Assembly: GCA_949752745.1 (NCBI GenBank)
Contig: OX457032.1
Span: forward strand, 9,165,271 to 9,229,270
Direction of reading: 5' to 3'
DNA length: 64,000 bases
Source: Protula sp. h YS-2021
Taxonomy: Eukaryota > Annelida > Polychaeta > Sabellida > Serpulidae
The notes under the pieces: generated by a model
The model's database searches: none
Told to the model about the DNA's origin: nothing
The model's input: only the letters and a program-made list of their open reading frames with translations
Part shown: in pieces, positions 49,561 to 59,998 of the stretch
Numbering within the stretch: position 1 is the stretch's first letter
Layout: each line of letters starts with the position of its first letter
Program-made: the position numbers and the translations under genes

Positions 49561-49741
49561 CGAATCCGATGCAAGGCCATTGAATGTGATATCATTTTAA
49601 TTCAACACGAAAACGAGATTTTTGAGAGACAGGCCGCCACGCTACAAGAAAGGGCAACACATTTACAAGAAAAATTTGAAATGTTGATCGAGAGGAAAAA
49701 TAAACACCGAAATAGCGAAGATGAACTGCTTGGCCGTAAAG
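49561..49741 (+). CDS. Coiled-coil protein, exon 3
   Basis: This exon starts after acceptor GACACATTTTTCAG and ends AAAG|GTAATG in phase 1. It encodes RIRCKAIECDIILIQHENEI, ERQAATLQERATHLQEKFEM and KNKHRNSEDELLGRK, strongly helical and charged. The first 38 bp have an imperfect direct duplicate just upstream (49,520-49,557), itself preceded by a usable CCTTATCAG acceptor. That frame runs into a stop, so the downstream acceptor is the likely one. The next intron holds a 7-kb retrotransposon. Confidence 0.8.
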
Positions 49742-49975
49742 GTAATGTTATACAACTGAACACTATTCACGACACTGTACACGGTTTCGGGAACTTGTGA
49801 GGTGGTTGGCCAATACCTATATATTTTTATATATTTTTGCCCACAAATACAAACACCATGATATGGAAGATGGTTCGGAAGAATGGCTGCCTTTGTAATC
49901 AGGATTCTCAATGAACGCTGCTGTGTGCAAATCATTAACAGTGCCCCCGTCCCACCAATCCCCCGCCCCACCGAC

Positions 49976-51100
49976 TGTTAGGTGTTTGTAATCTTCGGAT
50001 CCCAGCGTTGTGCGTCTTTGACTTTCACGAAGAGGTATAGCGACGAACGGACAAAAGACTGATTGTAATATCTTATGATTTCTAAGATTCCGTTTTTTTT
50101 CTTTTGTATCCAAGTAAAACTGCTGCGAAAGCAAACTAATCTGTCTCTTGAATATCCGTTTTTATTTTCCTTACTTTACTTTTTCCAAAATAACAATTTT
50201 CCGTGCACCAGCACCACATGCAACAACACCCTGTGCACCACTTGGACACACGACGAACGTGTGGCCTCTATGCTTTCTCAAAATCGACTGCTGATGGCGC
50301 AGCGAGCGCGTTCCTTATAGAGTTGCTGGCAGAACAGCCGCCGCTAATTAAAAATGTAACCAATCAAAGAGCTTCCCGCCTAAACCATGAACCAATGAGA
50401 AAATAGCTGCCCAAAAACATACCTTACAAGTAACGTAGCGACCAAAAACTGATGTTTTCAAAACGATCACGAAGTCCTTTATAAAGTGGTACTATTGGTT
50501 TCAACCTATCGAGTTTTTAAATACTTGAAAACTACATGAAGAGTTTGTGCTAGGTAGCACAAAAATTTCCCTCGTCTCAAAACACGACAAAATGAAAAGT
50601 TCCAAACACAGAAATATAGCCATATGCACGATCGCGACGCGTTCTACTTAATGCCATGTGAAACTTTAAATTTCGTCATCGACTTGTGAAGATACCCGAT
50701 ATACTTGGTATATAAGTAAATTTTTAAATGGCGCTAAATCTAACAAAAGGACTTCAAACAAACTTGAAACTAGCATCAAAGTGTTCACTACACCAAGATC
50801 CTTGCAAATCCTAAACCGTTCGGCGCGGTCATGTCGCGTTGTATACCCAATGCGACACGTCAACCGTTTCCCAATGAGTTCGCTCGACCATTCATCACTT
50901 CTTAACCCCGAAGGAAAACCACTGCACCAACGGGCGCTTTTCTCCATTTACACGAAGCGGACGCATCCTCCACCACAACAACACAGTAAAGAACAAAATC
51001 AATCACAAACACCCTCAGAACGCCCATAAGACTACATATTCACACACAACGCGACAATAACACATGTATACCCAGAAAATCACTTTTGCATACCCTAACA
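49976..51100 (-). repeat. 3' LTR
   Basis: It is bounded by TGTTAGG and CCTAACA (inverted 7-bp ends). It is near-identical to 55,855-56,981. The 81- to 105-codon frames in it are not genes. Confidence 0.93.
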
Positions 51101-51345
51101 AACCTTCACTCCGAGAAAACACCAAAGTTGTTTTCTGATCACCTAGGGTATGCAAACCCGTTTAACACACTTTAATCACTAACGAATATGAAATATTCAC
51201 GAAAAGACTCAAAATGGAGCACATTCCATAAAACCCTTAAACCACCACATAAAATCTCCGATCACGGGGGGTAGATGTTCAAGGATGTATCACCAAAGAC
51301 AATAACAGTCACAATTTACACAAATTGCAAAAGAAAATGTCACAA

Positions 51346-52720
51346 AAGTTACTGCCGACTCAGATAATCGGCTCCGGTATTTTCTGCTCCCTTGATGAAC
51401 CTCATCGCGAACGCATAGCTTTGTAGCGCCAACGCCCATCGCATTAACCTCGCACTGTCATTTTTACTGTTCTTGAGGTATGGGAGTGGCGCGTGATACG
51501 TCTCGAGGATAAAATGCGTTCCGTAAAGAAACTTTGCGAAACGTTCGACTGCAAACACGATTGCCAAACACTCCCTTTCGATGACGGAATAATTCTGCTC
51601 GCGGGGGAGCAGCTTCCGACTGGCGAACGCGACGGAAAACACACCATCTTCGTGTTCTTGCAGTAACATCGCATCGAGATCATTATCCGATGCGTCAGTG
51701 CGCACTATGAACTGTTTGTCAAGGTGGGGTAATCGGAGTATAGGCGCGCTGGTCATCAGGTGTTTCAGCTTGCGAAACGCACGTTCCTGACTCTGGCCCC
51801 ACTCCACTTTGGATTGTCGCTTCTTCCGCGTCAAGTCAGTTAGCGGCGCGGCGACTTCAGCGAAATTCGGAATGAATTTCCTGTAAAATCCGGCCATCCC
51901 AAGAAACGAACGCACTTGTTTCTTCGTTTGGGGCCGCAGAGCATCTCGGATCCTTTCCACTTTCTCGTCCTCCATTCGTAGCTTTCCATTGCCGATGATA
52001 TGTCCAGTGAACCCGATGTCAGAGTATCCGATGAAGCACTTCGTCGGACGTACAGTGAGACCGGCATCACGGATGCGAACGAACAACTCGCGTAACGTCT
52101 TCATGTGTTCCTTCCACGTCGCCGTGTGTGGCAAGAGATCGTCAACATAGTTGTCGACGTTGGGCAGGCCCGTCAACATCTTACGCATCACACGGTTGAA
52201 CTTCGCGCCGGCGTTGATCAGACCAAATGGATTCCTCGTGAACTGAAACGTTCCTCTCGACGTAGTGAATGCCGGGTAGCGTTTTGGAATCCTTGGCCAT
52301 CGGTATCTGCCAGTATCCCTTGGAAAAATCCATTTTCGAGAAGATTTTGTCGGTTCCGATCTGTGCCATGATATCTTCGTAATTTTGCATTGGTTCGTTG
52401 TCAAATTTCGTGATCGTGTTCAGTCTTCTGAAATAAATCCAAAATCGATTCGATCCGTCTTTCTTCTTGACGAGGACAACCAGCAAATTGTATTCTGATG
52501 TGCACTCTTCAATAATGCCGGCTTTGAGCATCTTCTCGACCTCATCGTCGATCGCTTTGCGTTTTGCGAAAGGAACAGCGTACGGTCTCACGCGGATCGG
52601 TCCTGTTGTGGTCAGCTCTATCTTATGCTCTCCAAGATTTGTAAGTCCGGGAACGTCAGACAAAATATCCTGGAACTCCTCGAGTACTGCATTAACCTCA
52701 GAACGTTCCGACTCTGTCAA
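51346..52720 (-). pseudogene. Gmr1-like reverse transcriptase and RNase H, frameshifted
   Basis: The reverse transcriptase begins near 52,700 (GLTNLGEHKIEL, then KAIDDEVEKMLKAGIIEE) and reads KMDFSKGYWQIPMAKDS before a one-base frame change near 52,270. It resumes with FTTSRGTFQFTRNPFGLINA. The catalytic box is YVDD in LPNVDNYVDDLLPH. The connection domain (FLGMAGFYRKFIPNF) and RNase H (FIVRTDASDNDLDAMLLQ, then ERECLAIVFAVERF) follow, and the frame ends ADYLSRQ with a stop, close to the 3' LTR. The family copies element RNA into DNA and degrades the RNA strand. The frame change would disable this copy. Confidence 0.88.
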
Positions 52721-52829
52721 ATCCGGGCCGATGTGCACGTCTTTGAAGGTTTCCTGCTGCTCCGTGGTTGGCAGGTGTAGCGTTGGTTCCAGATCTTCAT
52801 CTGGCGGTTCTTCCTCGTCAATGACGGCG

Positions 52830-53980
52830 ATACGAGCGAGCGCCGCTACAAACTCGTCAATATCTTCATCATCTTCCTGCTCTTCGTTTCCTGCGCGTTG
52901 CACACACTTTTTCAAGAGATTGGCGTGGTATACTCTCTTTTTCCCGGCAACGTCTATTTCATAATCCATCCGGCCCAGTACTTTCGTTACAGTGTAAGGG
53001 CCTTTCCATTGCAACAGGAGCTTGTTCGTATCTGTTGGTAAAAGCAGGTACACCTTCTCTCCCACTGCGAAGCGTCTGTTCCTGGCCTTCTTGTCGTAGT
53101 GGTGCTTCGCCACTCCTTGCGCCTCTCGCAAACTCTCCCGTGCAATACGACACGTCTCTTCAAGTCTGTTGCGCAGATAGGCCACATACTGGTAAGTGTT
53201 CACCACTTCTTCTGGCATGTCATCGTCCGTCCACAACTCTTTGAGTATGTCCATCGGACCGCGCACCTTTCGACCGTATAGCAGCTCGAACGGCGAGAAT
53301 CCAGTACTTGCTTGGGGCACTTCTCGGTAAGCTAACAGAACAGCTGGCAAATATCTGTCCCAGTCTTTCGGGCATTCTCGACACATCTTCTTCAGCATGT
53401 TCTTCAGTACTCCGTTGATTTTCTCGCACAGTCCGTTACACTTGGGGTTGTACGGAGTGGTAAAAAGCTGCTTGACCGATATCAACCGTGAATCTTCTCG
53501 CATCAAGTCGGAAACGAATTGCTCACCTCTGTCGCTCAACACCTCTTTGGGGAAATCGACCCTGCAAAATACGCTCAGTAGGGCTTCCGCGGCCGTCTCC
53601 GTGTCAATTCGCTTCAAAGGAACAGCTTCAGGGTATCTGGTCGCATAATCCACCACGGTTAGAATGTATCAATGTCCTCTATCAGAAACAGGAGCGAGCG
53701 GTCCAATAGAATCCCCTGCTACGCGATCGAAAGGCACATCGATGATTGGCATCTCTCCTAGTGGCACCTTCTGTACTCTGCCTTTCGGTATGGTACGTTG
53801 ACAGACATCGCAGGATTGGCAGAAACGTTTCACGTCCGAGTCGATTCAGGGCCAATCAAAGTTCGTGGTGATCCGATCGGTCGTTTTCTTCGTCCCCAAG
53901 TGTCCGCCAACAATCGCTTCGTGTGCGAGAGACATGACGCGTTCTCGAAGCTGTTTTGGCACCATAATCTGTTTAAGCTT
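52830..53980 (-). pseudogene. Gmr1-like integrase, upstream of reverse transcriptase
   Basis: The zinc-binding region is at about 53,920-53,790 (HLGTKKTTDRI, then FCQSCDVCQRTIPKG), with an in-frame stop at about 53,848. A second stop (TGA) lies near 53,670 just before YILTVVDYATRYPEAVPL. The catalytic core shows the three acidic positions in VDYATRYPEA, LSDRGEQFVSD and NGLCEKINGVLKNML. After the core come a GPYTVTKVLGRMDYEI segment and an acidic linker that runs straight into the reverse transcriptase. The core lies in one open frame with the start of reverse transcriptase (53,656-52,181), so the order is physically linked, not an assembly of fragments. Confidence 0.88.
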
Positions 53981-53984
53981 AACT

Positions 53985-54785
53985 TCAATGTCGCCCTGCT
54001 TGTGATAGTGATACCGCGTCAGTATCCGATTCTTGATCGCAAATCGATACGTAGCTCCCGCCCTTCTCTTTCACATGGCCGAATAACTTCTGAAGCGTCT
54101 CGTCTTCGGTTTGGAGCGCAATAAGCTGTTCCGAGTTTACTTCTTCGACCTTCACGGGAGGTGTAACAAGAGGCTTCACTGGGCGTCTTTCTTTCTTTTC
54201 CTGCTCCCGTGTTGCTACTGCGGCCACATCTCCACCGTCTGTGGCGGAAGGTTCATTGATGGTGCTCCGCTCGGCAGGTACTTGACCTCTGTCTTGTGGT
54301 TGCACCGCAATGGTTTGTGGTTTCAGGTCTAGCACGTTCCCAATAATAAGGTCAAATGGTGGTCTGTCAATCACCATGACGTCCAGTTGTCCACTAAATA
54401 TGGGGGTATCCACGTCTATCCGCGCCATTGAAAACCGCTTAATTGTTCCGTCGAGGAGAACACAACTACTGTACTTCCCTGTCATCTGGACATCCTTCAC
54501 CAAACTACTGCGAACGGCTGCGGAATCACATCCTGTATCTAGTAGTACAGTCACACCGTGCCCTCCGACTTCGCCTTCGTAGAGCGGCAGGTTCTCCGAC
54601 TTCCGCCCGCTGCACAATGCGCCTGCATATGGGATGGCATCTCCGTTCGCCAAGCAAAGATGCCCATCCTTGACGTTTCGCTCGACCCGATGTCGGCATT
54701 CTTCGTCTGTTACTCCAAACGCGTCTGCCACGGTCTTCTCTCTTCCGCCAATTCTGTGGAGAACGTTCGCGGAACTGTCACGCAC
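53985..54785 (-). CDS. Retrotransposon protease region (gag-pol part)
   Basis: A 266-codon frame follows gag in the element. It contains VTVLLDTGCDSAAVRSSLV at about 54,555-54,500, the retropepsin DTG active site, and FDLIIGNVLDL, matching the second conserved part of the fold. The C-terminal half is charged, and the sequence runs toward the integrase zinc-binding region after a frame break at about 53,985. Retropepsins cleave the gag-pol polyprotein. It probably is not translated from its own start but as part of gag-pol; the leftmost start chosen here is arbitrary. Confidence 0.8.
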   Translation of the reverse strand: MRDSSANVLHRIGGREKTVADAFGVTDEECRHRVERNVKDGHLCLANGDAIPYAGALCSGRKSENLPLYEGEVGGHGVTVLLDTGCDSAAVRSSLVKDVQMTGKYSSCVLLDGTIKRFSMARIDVDTPIFSGQLDVMVIDRPPFDLIIGNVLDLKPQTIAVQPQDRGQVPAERSTINEPSATDGGDVAAVATREQEKKERRPVKPLVTPPVKVEEVNSEQLIALQTEDETLQKLFGHVKEKGGSYVSICDQESDTDAVSLSQAGRH

Positions 54786-55808
54786 TACCGTTAGCCTTCA
54801 GTTGCCTGCACTCTCTCGCGAAATGGCCTTCCTTGTTGCAGTTGTAGCAAACGATGGCTCTGGTCCTCGTTTCAGGTTTACGTCCCTGTTCTGACTGATT
54901 TAACCGAGGCATTGGTTTCAGTCCACTTGGCGCGGTCCTGATCCGACTCTGTGAGATGTTCCCTCCGTGTGCCTCGAGGTACTGCTCGGCAAGCCTAACT
55001 ACTTCGTCAATGGACGGCGGAACTCTTTCACGGAGAAATAGACTGAGGTCACTCCTACACATGTTGATGAACTGTTCACGTAAGCACAAGTCCCTCAAAT
55101 GTTCGAAGTTCTTCTCGATCCCGGCCAATTCTATCCAACGGTCAAAGAATCGGGCTTGCCTTGCACAATATTGGCGGACTGTCTCCTCCTTTTTGGGCTT
55201 CGCTTCGCGAAACTTGGCTCGGAATCCTTCCTCCGTCAACTGGTAACGTCGCAAGATCGCAGCTTTCAACTGGGCGGAGTTGTTGGCGTTATCGACGGGC
55301 ATACTACTGTAGACTTCGAGTGCCTTCCCTGTAAGAAGTGGGCTAAGACTAACCGCCCATGTGTCTTCAGCCCAACCTTTATTCCTGGCGAAGCTCTCAA
55401 ACCTCTCAAGGAAGGCATCGATGTCGTCCACCTTCTCGTCAAACTTCGGAAGTTTTGGGCGAGAAGCTCGGTACTGAGCGTTGTGACGCTGCGCTCCATC
55501 AACGTCTTGATCATGGTTCTGGTTGCACAGTTCCAGCTGTCGCGTTTCCTCACGGAGACGGGCTAGTTCGTGTTCCCTTGCATGATCTCTCTCCTGTTGT
55601 TCCAATTCTTGCTGCCTGACTCGATCAGCCTGTTCCAGTTCCTGCTGTCTAATCCGATCCTCGCGTTCCTGTGTACGTACCTCACGTTCTCTTGCAACGC
55701 GTTCTCGCTCAGCTGCTTTTTCCCCTGGTTCTGCACAAACTGTCGGAGCTCTGCGTCTTTATATACCAACGCCTGACCGATTTGTATCCATTCTCGCATT
55801 TTCTCCAT
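54778..55808 (-). pseudogene. Retrotransposon gag with CCHC zinc knuckle, frameshifted
   Basis: Gag begins at the ATG near 55,808 (MEKMREWIQIGQALVYKDAE), 26 bases after the primer site. A frame change near 55,690-55,720 moves it to the 55,605-54,778 frame. That frame has a coiled start (QQERDHAREHELARLREETR), a capsid-like middle (RYQLTEEGFRAKFREAKPKK, then QYCARQARFFDRWIELAGI) and one CCHC knuckle, CYNCNKEGHFARECRQ, near 54,850. The protein would package element RNA. Total length is about 340 codons if the frames are counted together. Confidence 0.85.
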
Positions 55809-55833
55809 GATGACTCAAACACTTTGCTATCAG

Positions 55834-55851
55834 ATCCCGGACGAGCCCCCA
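55834..55851 (-). other. Primer binding site, complementary to tRNA-Pro
   Basis: The minus strand reads TGGGGGCTCGTCCGGGAT three bases after the 5' LTR. This 18-mer is the well-known proline tRNA primer-site sequence, so tRNA-Pro is the inferred primer. Confidence 0.8.
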
Positions 55852-55854
55852 AAA

Positions 55855-56981
55855 TGTTAGGTGTTTGTAATCTTCGGATCCCAGCGTTGTGCGTCTTTGA
55901 CTTTCACGAAGAGGTATAGCGACGAACGGACAAAAGACTGATTGTAATATCTTATGATTTCTAAGATTCCGTTTTTTTTTCTTTTGTATCCAAGTAAAAC
56001 TGCTGCGAAAGCAAACTAATCTGTCTCTTGAATATCCGTTTTTATTTTCCTTACTTTACTTTTTCCAAAATAGCAATTTTCCGTGCACCAGCACCACATG
56101 CAACAACACCCTGTGCACCACTTGGACACACGACGAACGTGTGGCCTCTATGCTTTCTCAAAATCGACTGCTGATGGCGCAGCGAGCGCGTTCCTTATAG
56201 AGTTGCTGGCAGAACAGCCGCCGCTAATTAAAAATGTAACCAATCAAAGAGCTTCCCGCCTAAACCATGAACCAATGAGAAAATAGCTGCCCAAAAACAT
56301 ACCTTACAAGTAACGTAGCGACCAAAAACTGATGTTTTCAAAACGATCACGAAGTCCTTTATAAAGTGGTACTATTGGTTTCAACCTATCGATTTTTTAA
56401 ATACTTGAAAACTACATGAAGAGTTTGTGCTAGGTAGCACAAAAATATCCCTCGTCTCAAAACACGACAAAATGAAAAGTTCCAAACACAGAAATATAGC
56501 CATATGCACGATCGCGACGCATTCTACTTAATGCCATGTGAAACTTTAAATTTCGTCATCGACTTGTGAAGATACCCGATATACTTGGTATATAAGTAAA
56601 TTTTTAAATGGCGCTAAATCTAACAAAAGGACTTCAAACAAACTTGAAACTAGCATCAAAGTGTTCACTACACCAAGATCCTTGCAAATCCTAAACCGTT
56701 CGGCGCGGTCATGTCGCGTTGTATACCCAATGCGACACGTCAACCGTTTACCAATGAGTTCGCTCGACCATTCATCACTTCTTAACCCCGAAGGAAAACG
56801 ACTGCACCAACGGGCGCTTTTCTCCATTTCCACGAAGCGGACGCATCCTCCACCACAACAAACACAGTAAAGAACAAAATCAATCACAAACGCCTTCAGA
56901 ACGCCCATAAGACTACATATTCACACACAACGCGACAATAACACATGTATACCCAGGAAATCACTTTTGCATACCCAAACA
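55855..56981 (-). repeat. 5' LTR
   Basis: It mirrors 49,976-51,100. Its outer end reads CCAAACA instead of CCTAACA, one of about a dozen differences between the two LTRs. Confidence 0.93.
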
Positions 56982-57110
56982 CCGACCACACCTCCCCATC
57001 CTATTGACCCCACGGAACACCCCCCTCCCCCCAGCTCAACCGACCACCCCCTACCCATTTTCTACCTCTTCACATCGTATTAATTTTGGATGTTGTGTTT
57101 CTATTTCAAG

Positions 57111-57254
57111 ACTCAAGCTCAAACAAAACTGAAGAAATGGAATTTGTAGACAACATGAGGCAATTGTATGATGACGTCATCGGCTGTGAAGACAACATTC
57201 AGAGGCTGTCGGACAGTATCGCCGAAAAAACCAGAAGCCTCATAGTGAAAACGG
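57111..57254 (+). CDS. Coiled-coil protein, exon 4
   Basis: After acceptor TGTTTCTATTTCAAG the exon enters in phase 1, so that G|AC gives Asp, matching exon 3 exactly. It encodes SSSNKTEEMEFVDNMRQLYD and CEDNIQRLSDSIAEKTRSL. The donor ACGG|GTACTA is weak; a second possible donor lies 11 bases further on (CAA|GTACCT) but would break the frame into either downstream exon. Only 129 bp separate it from the retrotransposon. Confidence 0.75.
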
Positions 57255-57608
57255 GTACTATGCAAGTACCTTCTGTCAATAAACCACTGACTCCCATGGC
57301 AGCGCGGCATGACTTATTTCATTAATTTTCTAATAATATCTAGAAATTCTTAATTTAAATTTAAAGGCGTTGAGTTAAATCATTTCCCAAATTTACTTTA
57401 AAACTTATAAAAGCAATTACGTTTACTGCAAGCGCAGGATGCACGTATCAGAAACAGAGAGAAACGCGCTCTGCTGTAAGAAACATTCTCAGACGTAAGT
57501 GAAACGATGTTTATGGCATAATTTTTCTGTGTAACAGCTTTTTATATTAATTAACCTGCCTTATTAGAATAAGCAAAATTCAGTATTTTGATTCGTCTGA
57601 AAATACAG

Positions 57609-57721
57609 TGGAACTCCGAAAACTGAACCGCGAGCTGGAAAGAACCAAGGTGTCCAAGCGGTGGTTGGAGTGGTGCCAATTTCGGGTTCTTATTGGGTTC
57701 TTATTACTGGCAGGCGCCTAG
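57609..57721 (+). CDS. Possible alternative terminal exon with hydrophobic tail
   Basis: It follows acceptor CTGAAAATACAG and enters in phase 1, compatible with exon 4. It encodes VELRKLNRELERTKVSKRW (first residue split), then FRVLIGFLLLAGA and a stop. The first part is coiled-coil-like and the last 13 residues are hydrophobic, as in a tail anchor. It has no good donor compatible with the exon at 58,740, so if used it would end an alternative isoform. Confidence 0.4.
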
Positions 57722-57744
57722 AACAACACTTTTGAGAAATGGTT

Positions 57745-58672
57745 TTATTTTTGAGGTAGTCCAATTTGTGGGGTGGTCTTATTTGTATGGTAATCCCATT
57801 TGTGGAGTGGTCCCATTCCTGAGGTAATCCTATTTGTGGGCTGGTCCTAACTGTGAGGTGCTCCTATTTGTGAGGTAGTCCAATTTGTGGGTAGTCCTAA
57901 TTGTGAGGTCCCATTTGCAGGGTGGTCCTTTTTTGTAAAGTAGTCCTATTTGCAGGGTCTTCCTATTTGTGAGGTAGTCTCATTTGTGGGGTGATCTTAT
58001 TTGTGAAATAGTCGTATTTGCGTGGTGGTCTTTTTTGTATGTAGTCCTATTTGTGGGGTGGTCCAAATTGTGAGGTAATCCTATTTGTGGGCTGATCCTG
58101 TTTGTGAGGTTGTCCCATTTGCTGGTGGTTCTATTTTAAGGTAGTCCTATTTGTAGGGTGGTCCTACTTGTGAGGTAGTCCCATTTGTGCTTTGGTCCCA
58201 TTTGTGAGGTAGTCCCATTTGTGGGGTGGTCTTATTTGTAAATTGGTCCCATTTATGGTTTTGTCCTATTTGTGAGGTAGTCATATTTGCAGGATGGTCC
58301 TATTTGTATGGTAGTCCCATTTGTAGAGTGCTTCCATTTATGAAGTAATCCCATTTGTAGGCTGGTCCTATTTGTGAGGTAGTCCCATTTGTGAGGTAGT
58401 CCTATTTGTGAGGTAGTCCTATTTGTGAGATAGTCCTACTTGTTGGGCGGTCCTATTTGTGAGGTAGTCCCATTTGTGAGGTAGTCCTATTTGTGAGATA
58501 GTCCTATTTGTTGGGTGGTCCTATTTGTGAGGTAGTCCCATTTGTGAGGTAGTCCTATTTGTGAGGTAGTCTTATTTGTGAGGTAGTCCTATTTGTGAGG
58601 TAGTCCTATTTGTTGGGTGGCCGTATTTTTGAGGTAGTCCCATTTGCGGAGTAGTTCTATTCTGAGGTTCCG
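57745..58672. repeat. 17-bp minisatellite, about 55 copies, in intron 4
   Basis: The unit is about GAGGTAGTCCTATTTGT with variants GGGTGGTCCTATTTGTG. It is more homogeneous at 58,370-58,620 than to the left. Confidence 0.93.
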
Positions 58673-58739
58673 CTCTATCTGTTTTAGAAGACTAGTAACT
58701 GTCTACAAGCCTTATCAGATCAATTTTTTTACCTTACAG

Positions 58740-58804
58740 AAGTAGAACCGGTTAAGGGCATAATTAAAAAAATATATGCTCAAAAAGAACAAATGAAAGA
58801 GTGA
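58740..58804 (+). CDS. Coiled-coil protein, last exon
   Basis: A strong acceptor (CAATTTTTTTACCTTACAG) is followed by entry in phase 1, giving EVEPVKGIIKKIYAQKEQMK (first codon split), Glu and the stop TGA at 58,802. With exons 1-4 the coding length is exactly 645 nt. No polyadenylation signal was seen close by; a CT microsatellite follows at 59,106. Confidence 0.7.
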
Positions 58805-59101
58805 TCTGAAGAAATGCGTATTGTCACTGCACAGCACGTGTTTCTGGTACGAGAAGGTATCACTTTTTCTGTCAGATAAAAACGGCATTCATTTGACCAA
58901 TCATTCGCAAGCTGTTGCAAAACACGCAAAGAATAGCCCACACAACACCTGCAAGACATTGAGGTCCTTGCCTAATGGAGACCATCGTTTTTCAAGGTCT
59001 GCGTGGAGTGGTCTAATGTTTCTTCTTTTCCTCCAGTGGCATGGAAAGATAACATTAACCTCCCTCTCCCTTCTTGTGTCTCTCCCTCTCTCCCTACTTT
59101 C

Positions 59102-59105
<4 letters not shown>
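58805..59105. other. Likely 3' UTR or flank of coiled-coil gene
   Basis: No further exon, RNA gene or AATAAA signal is evident. The 126-codon plus frame here extends into the CT repeat and is not convincing. Confidence 0.4.

Positions 59106-59162
<57 letters not shown>
59106..59162. repeat. (CT)n microsatellite
   Basis: About 28 CT dinucleotides. Confidence 0.97.
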
Positions 59163-59165
<3 letters not shown>

Positions 59166-59204
59166 GTGGCTTGTGAACACTCTCTAGCCTACAATTCTTG
59201 AATA

Positions 59205-59979
59205 AGGTAAATAATGAGAACCAGGTTTTGACTGGTTTTTTCAAAACCTAAGGGCGAAGCCTGCAGGTTTTGAAAATCCAGTCAAAACCTGTGTTCGAAT
59301 TATTTACCGTTTTTCAATCATTAGTAGGGAACTTTCTCCAAGCAAGAAGTGGTCAGTCAAAACCTCCCTTTGTTAACGTGCGAAACTTTGGACAAATGAT
59401 AATTCAATTAATAAGTGTGAAATACATCAAAAGCTGCTTTCACGTTATAAAAAGTTGACGTAGAATCAATTTCATCGACTTTTCTAACAGGCGGCCGAAC
59501 GGCTAACAACAAAATGGATAATACATAAGATATTGAAAATGGTGCTGATTTTGTCAGTTTTTTTGTTGTTTTTTTTTTTTGCGACTTAACACAGGTTCTA
59601 AATCAAAGTGATAGTGCTGATTCCACGGACATTTTTATATCACAAATCGAAACAAATCAAGAAAATGTAAATTGTGACGATTCAATGGACAAAATTCTGT
59701 CATAAATCGATACCGAGGGGACTAATGATAAACCCGAGAGTGACCGCTCTCTTGACCTGATCGACACTAGTATATTACGACACGGAAAATGAGTATCCAA
59801 AGTTTGAAGACAACAGTGACTGTGAGGAAAGTACAAGATTTCGTTTCGTGTCGGAGGAAGAGGCATGTGTAAATAAAAATAAAAATCAAACGGTTTTCTT
59901 TTTTACAGCCTCGATTTCAAACAGGTTTTGACTTTGAAATCAAAACCTGTTACAACAATAGAAAGTGACCTACTTATGA
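59205..59979. mobile_element. 775-bp element with 7-bp flanking duplication
   Basis: TTGAATA lies at both borders (59,198-59,204 and 59,980-59,986). Near the left end, AGGTTTTGACTGG and complementary copies form a hairpin of about 65 bp (59,222-59,288) around GGGCGAAGCC. AGGTTTTGA recurs inverted near the right end. The interior has broken acidic frames (SQIETNQENVNCDDSMDKIL, then RFRFVSEEEACVNK), so it probably derives from a coding element. The superfamily is unknown. Confidence 0.6.
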
Positions 59980-59998
59980 TTGAATACCGATTACTATA

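Larger units (their letters stand above)
49976..56981 (-). mobile_element. Ty3/gypsy-type LTR retrotransposon, Gmr1-like gene order
   Basis: Two LTRs of 1,125 and 1,127 bp bound a 4.75-kb interior read on the minus strand. CCGAC flanks both sides (49,971-49,975 and 56,982-56,986), a 5-bp target duplication. A tRNA-type primer site follows the 5' LTR. Gene order is gag, protease, integrase, reverse transcriptase, RNase H: integrase precedes reverse transcriptase, as in the Gmr1 clade and in copia elements, unlike ordinary gypsy. The LTRs differ at only about a dozen positions by eye (roughly 1%), so insertion is recent. Stops and frameshifts in gag, integrase and reverse transcriptase show that the copy is not active as it stands. 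It lies antisense in intron 3 of the coiled-coil gene. Confidence 0.93.

Noticed and set aside
50075..50406. Two ORFs near 50.1-50.4 kb and their twins at 56.1-56.3 kb
   Set aside because: They lie inside the LTRs and recur only because the LTRs are identical there.
57111..57265. Alternative donor of coiled-coil exon 4 at CAA|GTACCT
   Set aside because: It ends in phase 0, and both downstream candidate exons then hit a stop almost at once (AAGTAG; or TGGAACTCCGAAAACTGA).
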